Shown here in pieces: positions 7,897 to 14,802 of a DNA stretch of 23,373 bases; within the stretch, counting starts at the first letter, position 1; each line of letters opens with the position of its first letter. The position numbers and the translations under genes are program-made. The stretch covers positions 1-23,373 of the IMG/VR virus record IMGVR_UViG_3300044681_000086; one strand, given 5' to 3'. The notes beneath the pieces are model-generated. The model worked only from the letters and a program-made list of their open reading frames with translations. It was not told the origin of the DNA and did no database searches. This DNA is from a virus.

Positions 7897-9276
7897 TTAA
7901 CCCAAACTATCTTCTACTGCAAATTTAGTTACTTGCATACTTACTTTGTGGGACGGTATTCTGAATTGATGAGCAATAGCCGTTATAAGAAAAGTTCCAC
8001 TCTTCAATCTATCAATTTGTTGTTCCGCATTTTCCAAATCAGGATTATCAGCGTATACCATCAATCGGATTGTATCACCAACACCCTTTTGAGCCTTTAA
8101 TAATTCAGCACCTGTAATTTCTACGGTGAAAGTATTCTTTTGCATTAACGCTTTCACCGCATTAGCCGTCAAAGTAGGCATATACTCATCAATAGTCTCT
8201 TCGAAATGCCAACTCTTATAGTCCTGAGTGTATGTGTTTTCAGATACAATCTTATGTATCTGCGCTGCATCATTTTCATGCATAGGGCCTGCACCAACAA
8301 CGTTGTATTGTTGGTCATATACATTTTGAGTTCCACCCCTAAACATACTACTCATCTTACTAATAGTGTCTGTGATAGAGTTGTGTTTTGACAGGATTAT
8401 AGGATTCGAACCGTGGATATTTGTCACGGTCATTCTTGAACCAGTTGCACCACCCTTTTGTGCAATCTCAAGTTGATTCTGTAATTTACTGGCCTTCATA
8501 GAATTGATATGCCAATGCTTTAAAGGTAGATCATTTAAGTGAGCAGCACCAGTTTGATATTCCTGACCTTGTACTGTGGCACTAGAATATACGTATGGTG
8601 TATTCTGATTAAAAGGCGTTTTTCCCATCAATACATCTAGAGAAGCGAGTTTGATACTAGGTGTGTGTATATTTGAATAGAGAACATAAGGCATTTCCTT
8701 TTCATTAGTGGCCCTCTCCATTAACCAATTAACGGTTTCTAGAGGACTGAGATAGGGAATATAACCTTTCCACTTGGTTTGTTTAGGAGGTCTTGCATCT
8801 TTAATGTCTACACTAATCCCCATGTCGGATGTGCATTTTAAGATTTCTAGTACCGCATTATCCTTCACGGTTCTTGAAATTTTCTGTACATTACTTGCAA
8901 TAGCGTGTTCTTCAATCAATTCGAAAATTACCATAGAGGCAGTTTTCTCAGCATTAGATTTTACTTGGTTTTCGATACCTTTCATCACAAAGGTTTTGCC
9001 GCTTATAGCTCCAGTATTATCTGGATGATCTTCGCCAGGAGTTTCTGATCTTATTTCAATAGTAAGTCTTTCAGTACCCATAGGGCCAATTCTATTGAAA
9101 AGTCCACTGTTATCAGCAATAGCAACTCTACCCGTAACGAAAGGAACATAAATGTTTTCGTAAAGAATAAGTTCCGAGATTAGATTTTTCACATCCTCAT
9201 TATGACCACGATCTGACGTAATGACAGCAGTCTGCAATCTCCATTGCTGAGTACTTTTGGTATTAAAATCTGCCAT
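7897..9276 (-). CDS. gp27: Baseplate hub subunit gp27-like
   Basis: 459 aa, against 391 for T4 gp27, the trimeric torus that holds the gp5 spike and continues into the tail tube. The N-terminal part (about residues 30-120) has LISELILYENIYVPFVTGRV with IADNSGLF and GTERLTIEIRSE, the typical start of a hub/gpD-fold tube domain. Further on, AVLEILKCTSDMGI and YLSPLETVNWLMERA (about residues 145-190) match the conserved helical insertion and the LSP-dependent turn that precedes the second barrel. The C-terminus carries GVGDTIRLMVYADNPDLENA and LKSGTFLITAIAHQFR, a beta-barrel closing segment seen in hub proteins. It lies between gp53 and the OB-fold protein, the expected partner of gp27. The identification rests on position, length and fold-like motifs, because hub sequences diverge strongly. 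Confidence 0.78.
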   Translation of the reverse strand: MADFNTKSTQQWRLQTAVITSDRGHNEDVKNLISELILYENIYVPFVTGRVAIADNSGLFNRIGPMGTERLTIEIRSETPGEDHPDNTGAISGKTFVMKGIENQVKSNAEKTASMVIFELIEEHAIASNVQKISRTVKDNAVLEILKCTSDMGISVDIKDARPPKQTKWKGYIPYLSPLETVNWLMERATNEKEMPYVLYSNIHTPSIKLASLDVLMGKTPFNQNTPYVYSSATVQGQEYQTGAAHLNDLPLKHWHINSMKASKLQNQLEIAQKGGATGSRMTVTNIHGSNPIILSKHNSITDTISKMSSMFRGGTQNVYDQQYNVVGAGPMHENDAAQIHKIVSENTYTQDYKSWHFEETIDEYMPTLTANAVKALMQKNTFTVEITGAELLKAQKGVGDTIRLMVYADNPDLENAEQQIDRLKSGTFLITAIAHQFRIPSHKVSMQVTKFAVEDSLG

Positions 9277-9278
9277 TA

Positions 9279-10409
9279 TTAACTTCTCATTTTAGAGTAG
9301 AACTGTTTTGCTACTCTTTCGACAACACTCTTTTTCAAAACCTTAATTTGTTTTAGTTCATTATTATAGTTTTCAAATCTTTCTCGTACAGTTACACCCG
9401 CTGCGCCTGTAGGTACAATTTGAGTATAGGGATCGATATCAACCCATTCCTTAGTTGTCCTTACTTCTGCATTATCGTAATTTGCAATTGCAGCATTCGC
9501 TTCTGCCTTGGTATATGCAACTAAAATGTTTGTATTAGTATCAAGATTGTAAGCTGTATATGTTGTTCTTTCATAATGATGAATTGCATCGTATTGTGCA
9601 GATTCTTTATGAACAACAAGGGATACGTTCAATCCAGTCACAGGATTGACGAAGTAAATAGACTCGCCCACACCAAAGTTATTATCAAGAGGGTTTCCGA
9701 TATTAATCTCTGTAGTCACAGTATATGTGGAAGATTCTGAGTATGGAATATTGGAGATTTCGAATTTCTTATTGGCCTTACCACTGGTCAATACAATCTC
9801 AACAAACTCCGTAATAATATTACCGTCCTGATATACTTGCCATAATGATGGACTATGGAAACTCTCTCTATCATCAGTTAGCTGATAAGAGACATAACCG
9901 TTTTCATCGGGTTCGATACTAATCGATCTTTGTTCCTGAATAACGGTGTTTGTTGTATCAATAACAAGTTGACCCAAACTAGGGTTCCGTTTAACAATAG
10001 TACCAACCGTACCAGACACAGACCCATACACAACCTGACCCACTTTGAAGGCGGGTTCTAGAGTTGAATCCGTTGTGAAGTCATCTTTGGTTGTCACAAC
10101 TCTGTGGGGATATTTCACCTTGAGTTTATCCAAAACCAGTTCATTGGCAATAGGCCAACCACTCTCTCTGAGTTTATCGTTCATCATATAAAACGTCCAG
10201 TAGAAATCATCCTTTCCATATAGGCGCAAGGATAAAGTATCTGGACGTTCTCCACTGAGAATAGTATAATCCTGATAAAAGGATGTCTCTGTTCTCACTT
10301 GATCAAGGAGGTCAACATAGGTTGAGAGCTTTTGAAACAAGACAGGGTTTTCATTATCACCAAATCGATACCGAATAAGTTGTGTGTTTTTAAAATATTT
10401 TGATGACAT
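9279..10409 (-). CDS. gp53: Baseplate wedge protein gp53-like, enlarged
   Basis: 376 aa, nearly twice T4 gp53 (196 aa), which locks wedge to hub. The N-terminal ~110 residues carry the family signature: a short YRFGDNENPVLFQKLSTYVD start, YQDYTILSGERPDTLSLRLYG, and DDFYWTFYMMNDKLRESGWP, i.e. the LysM-like module in which the text is usually LY(G/N)xxxxYW. Residues about 110-330 form an extra beta-rich insertion (KVGQVVYGSVSGTVGTIVKR and later strands) that T4 gp53 lacks. The C-terminal segment RFENYNNELKQIKVLKKSVV looks like the wedge-contacting helix. The gene ends 3 nt before the gp27 start, and its first base is shared with the last base of gp48. The insertion may be a surface domain; no enzyme motif is visible. 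Confidence 0.78.
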   Translation of the reverse strand: MSSKYFKNTQLIRYRFGDNENPVLFQKLSTYVDLLDQVRTETSFYQDYTILSGERPDTLSLRLYGKDDFYWTFYMMNDKLRESGWPIANELVLDKLKVKYPHRVVTTKDDFTTDSTLEPAFKVGQVVYGSVSGTVGTIVKRNPSLGQLVIDTTNTVIQEQRSISIEPDENGYVSYQLTDDRESFHSPSLWQVYQDGNIITEFVEIVLTSGKANKKFEISNIPYSESSTYTVTTEINIGNPLDNNFGVGESIYFVNPVTGLNVSLVVHKESAQYDAIHHYERTTYTAYNLDTNTNILVAYTKAEANAAIANYDNAEVRTTKEWVDIDPYTQIVPTGAAGVTVRERFENYNNELKQIKVLKKSVVERVAKQFYSKMRS

Positions 10410-11434
10410 TAGTATCCAGCCTCTACTTCTGCTCTGTCTAGAGCCGCACTTTCAACAAATGATAATGATAAATCTACTTCCAAAGGTGTACCATTAGGAA
10501 GAATTGCCATTGTCGAAGCGTTCATTGTTGTGTTAACGTCTCTCAAATAAGAATCTTTAATTTTTGGAGCTTCCCAATCACCACCATAGTCGATATAAAT
10601 TTCGAACTTTTGTGGAAATTTATATCCAAGACCCTCAATGCCACCTACAGGAAAAGTTTCGGGATATAAGTTTTTCCGGAAAAACTTAACAATTGCTTGA
10701 ATTTCATTAGCTTCTGCCTCACTTCTTGCAATGAGTTTGAATGTAAAAGCAAACTCTCTCAGGTTAACCTTGTTAAAGAGTACACGTGTATTAGGATTTG
10801 AAGTTACTCCGAGTTGACCTCTAACAGCACCTTGGACACCGGCATTAGGGATCATAGTCGCTAATTGCGACATACCATATCTAGCTACATCGGTCTGTAG
10901 ATTTGAACTTGCTGCTTGTCTAATAGAATTAATCAAACTTCCTACTGAAGCAGCACCTTCAGACATTATGTTACTTGCCATTCCACCAATTCCACCACTG
11001 CCCATTCCTCTTAAAGCTGCACCCGCACCACGTTCTGCGGCCGCCCCCAACAAACCAAGATCAACAGTATCATAAACAACATTATCTCTGTACTGGAGTC
11101 CAGGCGGGAGATATAAGAGTACCCTATTGCTTAAGGATGCCGTCACAACGATCTCATCGATATCTGCGGGGCCGTTGAAATCTTCATCGTCTCTGTCAAC
11201 ATCAACCGTAGTTGCTGCTGTGGATTGGTTTTCTGGTGCCGCACCGGCAAAACTTTCTCCTTCCTGTCTACTTTCTTCGGCCGAAGGAGTATTATCCCCA
11301 CCTTCCTCAGATGCATTTTGAACATCCTCAGTCGGTGGGGTTGGAGCGTCTGTCTGAGTAGATTGGGAGCCTGTTAAAGAAAACATGACTGCACCAGCAT
11401 ACTCATTGGAGAATTCTTTTGGATAGCGATACAT
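10409..11434 (-). CDS. gp48: Baseplate tail-tube cap protein gp48-like
   Basis: 341 aa (T4 gp48 is 364 aa). gp48 and gp54 sit on the hub and seed the tail tube. The conserved C-terminal half contains NPNTRVLFNKVNLREFAFTF, then KLIARSEAEANEIQAIVKFF with RKNLYPE (about residues 212-260). This is the gp48/gp54 signature of an F-x-F-x-F strand followed by a helix ending in FRKxxYP. It is followed by GYKFPQKFEIYIDYGG and by a beta-rich end (LPNGTPLEVDLSLSFVE). The N-terminal ~25-100 residues are low-complexity and rich in D, E, S, T, Q and P, probably disordered. The middle has a Gly/Ala-rich stretch (GMGSGGIGGMASNIMSEG). It is the first gene of the leftward operon and is preceded by a perfect late promoter. 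Confidence 0.82.
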   Translation of the reverse strand: MYRYPKEFSNEYAGAVMFSLTGSQSTQTDAPTPPTEDVQNASEEGGDNTPSAEESRQEGESFAGAAPENQSTAATTVDVDRDDEDFNGPADIDEIVVTASLSNRVLLYLPPGLQYRDNVVYDTVDLGLLGAAAERGAGAALRGMGSGGIGGMASNIMSEGAASVGSLINSIRQAASSNLQTDVARYGMSQLATMIPNAGVQGAVRGQLGVTSNPNTRVLFNKVNLREFAFTFKLIARSEAEANEIQAIVKFFRKNLYPETFPVGGIEGLGYKFPQKFEIYIDYGGDWEAPKIKDSYLRDVNTTMNASTMAILPNGTPLEVDLSLSFVESAALDRAEVEAGY

Positions 11435-11444
11435 ATTTTAACCT

Positions 11445-11452
11445 AATAAATA
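11445..11452 (+). promoter_or_regulatory. Probable late promoter for gp4
   Basis: AATAAATA on the plus strand, 7 of 8 positions of the T4 late octamer. Transcription would start near 11458 and give a leader of about 30 nt to the gp4 ATG at 11489, where AAGGA serves as ribosome binding site. It lies only 19 nt from the oppositely oriented late motif of gp48. Confidence 0.55.
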
Positions 11453-11471
11453 AGTTGTAAGTTTCTGGTTT

Positions 11472-11479
11472 TATTTATA
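11472..11479 (-). promoter_or_regulatory. T4-type late promoter for the gp48 hub operon
   Basis: A perfect TATAAATA on the minus strand in the gap between gp48 and gp4. Transcription would start near 11466, about 32 nt before the gp48 ATG. A weak TAGG ribosome binding site lies near 11441-11444. It probably drives the gp48-53-27-OB-amidase-spike series. Confidence 0.75.
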
Positions 11480-11488
11480 AGGATTTTC

Positions 11489-11968
11489 ATGGCGTATTCT
11501 GGAAGATACCCCGTAAAAAACAAGACTAAGTATGTTGGTGACCCCAACAGCGTAGTATATAGATCACTGTGGGAAAAACACGCTTTCAAATGGTGTGACA
11601 ACAGTTCAGACGTAAAACGCTGGGCCAGTGAAGAGGTTGTTGTTACATACTTATACGAGGCAGACAAAAGATATCATCGATATTTCGTTGATCTATGGAT
11701 AGAATATAAAGACGGTAATGTGGTCATGGTTGAGATAAAACCAGACCGTGAGACCAGACCACCTACCGGATCACGAAGGACTAAACGTATGTTGGAAGAG
11801 TCTCTCACATATGTCAAGAACCAGAACAAATGGCAAGCCGCAAACAAATACGCAAAGGAACGGGGATGGAAGTTTGAGATATGGACTGAGAAACGATTGT
11901 CCGCTATGGGTATTCTACCTAAGTCAATAAAACCATTAAAACCCTTCCCCAAAAAAATTAAGAAATGA
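11489..11968 (+). CDS. gp4: Head completion nuclease-fold protein gp4 (gp50/gp4)
   Basis: 159 aa (T4 gp4 is about 150 aa). In T4 this protein completes the DNA-filled head before the tail joins. The N-terminus MAYSGRYPVKNKTKYVGDP with VVYRSLWEKHAFKWCD is the family signature. The core has the PD-(D/E)XK/TnsA-like nuclease pattern: WASEEVVV (E48/E49), YFVDLWIEYKDG (D68) and VEIKP (E82, K84). All expected active-site residues are therefore present, which would allow nuclease activity, possibly trimming of packaged DNA ends. The tail is very basic (KPLKPFPKKIKK). It is the first plus-strand late gene. Its TGA overlaps the ATG of the sulfotransferase. Confidence 0.92.
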   Translation: MAYSGRYPVKNKTKYVGDPNSVVYRSLWEKHAFKWCDNSSDVKRWASEEVVVTYLYEADKRYHRYFVDLWIEYKDGNVVMVEIKPDRETRPPTGSRRTKRMLEESLTYVKNQNKWQAANKYAKERGWKFEIWTEKRLSAMGILPKSIKPLKPFPKKIKK

Positions 11969-12549
11969 ATAAGAAAATATTCTTCATAGGATTCAACAAG
12001 ACTGCAACCACATCCTTGCACCATCTTGTGGGAGCATCCGGATATGTTAGTGTTCACTGTCTATATCGTGTGAATGATACATCATGGTTTATAGCCAGAA
12101 AGATGAATGAAAACATAAACGAAGGTAGACCAATACTTCACGATATGGAAAATGCACATGCATATAGTGATATGTTGTATTCAAAACAAAGATCATTTAT
12201 AGAAGGCAACAAGTACTACAAAAAACTCCACGAAGAATATCCAGACTCGTACTTCATTTTACAAACAAGAAATCTTGATGACTGGTTAAGAAGTAGATTA
12301 TATCATAAAAACGGCGCATTTGTCAAGAGGTGTATGAAGTTTAACAGTTGTACTCAAGATGAATTGTTAGCAAAGTGGACATTCGAAAAGAAATCTCGTG
12401 AAAAGGCCATGAAATTCTATTTCAAAGACAACCCTAACTTCTTAGTGTTTGACATCGATAAAGACCCTATAGACAAACTCATCAATCACGTATCCCCTGA
12501 CTTTGAATTAGATAAAAGACGGTGGAGAAGATTGAATGAAACTGTATAA
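11965..12549 (+). CDS. Sulfotransferase family protein
   Basis: 194 aa. Sulfotransferases move a sulfuryl group from PAPS to a hydroxyl or amine of a sugar, lipid, small molecule or protein. The N-terminal strand-loop-helix KIFFIGFNKTATTSLHHLV (residues 4-22) is the 5'-phosphosulfate-binding P-loop (consensus GxxKTGTTSL). Residues 95-113 (SYFILQTRNLDDWLRSRLYH) match the 3'-phosphate-binding strand and helix, with R102, W107 and S110 in the expected places. Residues 160-180 (LVFDIDKDPIDKLINHVS) fit the strand before the C-terminal helix. No signal peptide or membrane segment is seen, so it should be soluble and cytoplasmic. It has no obvious SD; its ATG overlaps the gp4 stop (ATGA), so it is translated by coupling in the late message. 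It is richer in A/T and Lys than its neighbours, which suggests recent acquisition. The acceptor is unknown. Confidence 0.85.
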   Translation: MNKKIFFIGFNKTATTSLHHLVGASGYVSVHCLYRVNDTSWFIARKMNENINEGRPILHDMENAHAYSDMLYSKQRSFIEGNKYYKKLHEEYPDSYFILQTRNLDDWLRSRLYHKNGAFVKRCMKFNSCTQDELLAKWTFEKKSREKAMKFYFKDNPNFLVFDIDKDPIDKLINHVSPDFELDKRRWRRLNETV

Positions 12550-12552
12550 ATA
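12545..12552 (+). promoter_or_regulatory. T4-type late promoter overlapping the sulfotransferase stop codon
   Basis: A perfect TATAAATA on the plus strand, whose inner TAA is the sulfotransferase stop. The predicted start is near 12558, giving about 22 nt of leader, with AGAGG as ribosome binding site before the TTG start at 12581. It can drive the tube, chaperone and tape measure genes. Confidence 0.78.
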
Positions 12553-12580
12553 ACACTAGGAATTAACAGAGGATAATACC

Positions 12581-13183
12581 TTGGCACGAGTTGCAAACGC
12601 ACAGATTATCAATCGATTGGAACTACAGGCGTTCCGTGCTGGCATCACGCCTCGCACAAAGGAATCCCGTGAGTGGTTCATGAAGAAAGCATCGAACCTG
12701 AGAAGCATCAATCGTACCAACTTGATGCAAGAGGCGCCTCTTAAAAAGAAATCGAATAACGTGACTGGAAGAATGTATATGTTCTTCTATGACCCCAAAC
12801 ACAAAGACACCCTACCGTACTACGATGTCTTCCCTTTGGTGTTTGTTATTGGGCCTGCAAAGGACGGTTTCCTTGGATTAAATCTTCACTATCTACCTCC
12901 CCTGTTGAGAGCAAAGTTTCTGGATGCACTCATGGATATTCAGGGAAGAAATCTTACAGACAACACTAAATTAGATTTGTCCTACGAACTCTTGAAGAAA
13001 ACCTCCAAGTTAAAGTATTACAAACCCTGTCTGAAACACTATCTGAACAAACACGTTCAGAGTAAGTTCGCTGAGGTTCCTGCTCCTGAGTGGGAAATTG
13101 CAACTTTCTTACCAACCGCTGATTGGAGAAAGAGAAACAGACAGAAGGTATATAACGATTCAAGGGTTATGATAAATGGCTAG
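12581..13183 (+). CDS. Conserved T4-like phage virion/assembly protein, TTG start
   Basis: 200 aa. I chose the TTG at 12581 because AGAGG lies 8 nt before it and a late promoter lies just upstream. The next Met in frame is residue 34, past a conserved-looking MARVANAQ start. The N-terminal third is basic. The middle (about residues 62-118) is more hydrophobic: RMYMFFYDPKHKDTLPYYDV, then FPLVFVIGPAKDGFLGLNLH, then YLPPLLRAKFLDALM. A basic part follows with LKYYKPCLKHYLNKHVQSKF, and EWEIATFLPTADW near the end. I recall similar proteins in the head-completion/tail region of T4-like marine phages but cannot give a secure T4 name; the DNA end protector gp2 is a possibility by position only. It overlaps the next gene by 8 nt. 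Confidence 0.72.
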   Translation: MARVANAQIINRLELQAFRAGITPRTKESREWFMKKASNLRSINRTNLMQEAPLKKKSNNVTGRMYMFFYDPKHKDTLPYYDVFPLVFVIGPAKDGFLGLNLHYLPPLLRAKFLDALMDIQGRNLTDNTKLDLSYELLKKTSKLKYYKPCLKHYLNKHVQSKFAEVPAPEWEIATFLPTADWRKRNRQKVYNDSRVMING

Positions 13184-13880
13184 TATAGAACAATTAAAAT
13201 CAGCTGCAAGCAAATCCCAAGGGTTTGCGATGGCGAACTTGTTTCAGGTTATTTTACCTCCGTTGGCTGGTGTGTCTTCCGAACAGATAAATGTTATTTG
13301 TAAAATGACAGAATTGCCGGGCAGACAGATTATGTCTATGGAACAGCAACTTGGTACGGTAATGAGAAAGGTTGCTTCTGGTTATGCCACGACTGACATT
13401 AACATGTCGTTCTACGTAATGAATGACCATGCGATTACAAAGTATTTTGATGCTTGGCAGAAATTGGCCCATGATCAAGATACCTACCGAGTTAACTACT
13501 ATATCGATTACGTAAAAGACGTAGAGATCAAACAACTGCAAAAGGGAACGGCCTTCAGTTTGTTTAAAAAACAATTAGGGTTCCTTGGTGGATTGCCTTC
13601 TTCTATTACTGGAAGGTTAGGTAACATTGGTGGGATCGACTTAGGTCAAGGCGAGATAGATATTAAGATTGGGTCGGATGAACATGTAATTCGACACGTA
13701 AAACTCTTGGAAGCATATCCAACAACAGTAAACGCCATATCGTTGGGTAATGATCAAGAGGGTATAAGCGAATTGTCGGTTCAACTGTCGTATCGTGATT
13801 GGAAATCACTAGAAGCAGAAGGGCCGAATAATAACCTTGGGGATGCACTTGTTGGTGGACTTCTCAAGAAGATTTTTTAA
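13176..13880 (+). CDS. Tail-tube-fold protein, probably baseplate tube initiator gp54-like
   Basis: 234 aa. The tail-tube fold is shared by T4 gp19 (163 aa), gp54 (320 aa) and gp48. Visible: MANLFQVILPPLAG (residues 18-31), then CKMTELPGRQIMSMEQQLGT (residues 41-60), the tube-protein loop in which the neutral PGR is typical. After these come INMSFYVMNDHAITKYFDAW and a YYIDYVKDVEIKQL strand. The end has LLEAYPTTVNAISLG and ISELSVQLSYRDWKS, also tube hallmarks. Residues 125-165 form a Gly-rich insertion missing from the short tube protein. The length and the place next to hub/tape-measure genes favour gp54 over the main gp19 tube protein, which normally follows the sheath gene gp18 (not in this window). 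An SD-like AAGGG precedes the ATG within the end of the previous gene. Confidence 0.72.
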   Translation: MASIEQLKSAASKSQGFAMANLFQVILPPLAGVSSEQINVICKMTELPGRQIMSMEQQLGTVMRKVASGYATTDINMSFYVMNDHAITKYFDAWQKLAHDQDTYRVNYYIDYVKDVEIKQLQKGTAFSLFKKQLGFLGGLPSSITGRLGNIGGIDLGQGEIDIKIGSDEHVIRHVKLLEAYPTTVNAISLGNDQEGISELSVQLSYRDWKSLEAEGPNNNLGDALVGGLLKKIF

Positions 13881-13901
13881 TTGCTAGATTAGGAGCGTGA
13901 A

Positions 13902-14609
13902 ATGGCATTACCAAAGTTAAATACAAACCCGATTTATGAGTGTACGATTCCCTCAACGGGAGATAGAGTTTCGTATCGTCCATACTTGGTCAAGGAAGAA
14001 AAAGTCTTGATGATGGCGATGGAGACACAGGATCAGAAACAGGCACTACGTGCAATTGTAGACACCATTGGTGCTTGTGTTCAGGGTGATGGTTTTGATG
14101 CAAAGTCTCTTACGACTTTTGATATTGAATATCTGTTTACTCAGATTAGATCAAAGTCTGTGGGTGAGAACTCAACCATCGTTATGAAGTGTTCTGAATG
14201 TGAAGCTTCAAACGAATACACACTGGACATTTCTACTGTTAAGGTAGAGAAACCGGATGAAAACAATGTTATCAAATTAAGCGACACCGTTAGTGTCGAA
14301 ATGCGATATCCTATTTACAAAAACATCTCTAACGTGAACTTTAATGCGGGCGAGATGGAAGTTGGGTTTGCAATGATTGGTAGTTGTATCAGTGCCGTTC
14401 TCACAGACGATGAACGTATTGATATGAGCGAAGTGTCTAAGGCTGAGATTCAAGAGTTCTTAGAGTCTATGACACAGGATCAGTTCACTCGACTTGCGAA
14501 GTATCTGGAATCATTGCCTGCACTTAGACACAATGCACAGTTCACATGTATTAAGTGTGGTGCAGAAAACGAACGTATGTTAAGAGGTATGCAAGATTTT
14601 TTATCATAA
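13902..14609 (+). CDS. gp26: gp26-type baseplate hub/tail assembly chaperone with two CxxC pairs
   Basis: 235 aa (T4 gp26 is 208 aa). It belongs to the T4 gp26/gp51-type baseplate family. The N-terminus TIPSTGDRVSYRPYLVKEEK is typical. The middle has AIVDTIGACVQG and LTTFDIEYLFTQIRSKSVGE. Two cysteine pairs, C97-C100 (MKCSECEA) and C216-C219 (FTCIKCGAENE), could form one zinc ribbon that pins the two ends together. The SD is TAGGAG 6 nt before the ATG. The gene ends with a canonical slippery heptamer three codons from the stop (see the frameshift feature), so a longer 298-aa product is expected at low frequency. The position directly before the tape measure gene matches the tail assembly chaperone of lambda-type phages (gpG), so a chaperone role is likely. 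Confidence 0.82.
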   Translation: MALPKLNTNPIYECTIPSTGDRVSYRPYLVKEEKVLMMAMETQDQKQALRAIVDTIGACVQGDGFDAKSLTTFDIEYLFTQIRSKSVGENSTIVMKCSECEASNEYTLDISTVKVEKPDENNVIKLSDTVSVEMRYPIYKNISNVNFNAGEMEVGFAMIGSCISAVLTDDERIDMSEVSKAEIQEFLESMTQDQFTRLAKYLESLPALRHNAQFTCIKCGAENERMLRGMQDFLS

Positions 14610-14649
14610 ACCTTTCTCATGATAACTTGGTTAATTATTTTAAAACCAA
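14582..14649 (+). promoter_or_regulatory. Probable programmed -1 ribosomal frameshift site
   Basis: The heptamer T TTT TTA lies at 14597-14603 in the correct phase of the gp26-like gene (codons 233-234: Phe, Leu). An SD-like AAGAGG (14582-14587) sits 9 nt upstream, as in the dnaX frameshift signal. Just downstream is a perfect 7-bp inverted repeat, TTATCAT (14601-14607) with ATGATAA (14619-14625), and then TTGGTT/AACCAA (14627-14632/14644-14649). A -1 slip leads into an open frame that continues to 14797. Without a slip, translation ends two codons later, at 14607-14609. Confidence 0.78.
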
Positions 14650-14797
14650 TTTTTCGTTGATGCAACATCATCATTATAGTTTGACAGAATTAGAAATGAT
14701 GATGCCGTGGGAAAGGGAGATATATGTTACATTATTGGTTGAGTGGATTAAGGAAGAGAATGAGCGTAGAAAACAAGAACAGTCTAGAATGAGTTAA
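14603..14797 (+). CDS. Frameshift-encoded extension of the tail assembly chaperone (gpT-like)
   Basis: This frame is -1 relative to the gp26-like gene. From the slip site it codes for 64 residues, giving a 298-aa fusion of gp26-like residues 1-234 plus this part. It has a short polar start, then QHHHYSLTELEMMMPWEREI with YVTLLVEWIKEENERRKQEQ, a pattern I recognise from T4-like phages and typical of alpha-helical tail chaperone C-termini. The first ATG in the frame (14660) would start a 45-aa product but has no SD in front of it; the other ATG at 14619 is in another frame. It ends 5 nt before the tape measure ATG. The alternative is an independent small gene started at 14660, which I consider less likely because of the exact slippery site. 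Confidence 0.72.
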   Translation: MINLSHDNLVNYFKTNFSLMQHHHYSLTELEMMMPWEREIYVTLLVEWIKEENERRKQEQSRMS

Positions 14798-14802
14798 AAG
14801 AC

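Noticed and set aside
11489-11968. Homing endonuclease or transposase (TnsA-like) at the gp48/gp4 junction
   Set aside because: The D68...E82-x-K84 nuclease pattern is the known fold of head completion protein gp4, and the N-terminal signature matches that family. No mobile element ends are visible.
11674-12057. Minus-strand frame (127 codons) opposite gp4 and the sulfotransferase
   Set aside because: Both plus-strand genes have strong domain support; this frame has no SD or promoter.
14619-14660. ATG at 14619 as an independent start for the frame after the gp26-like gene
   Set aside because: It lies in the gp26 frame, not in the -1 frame, and meets a stop after 13 codons. It cannot start the frameshift extension.
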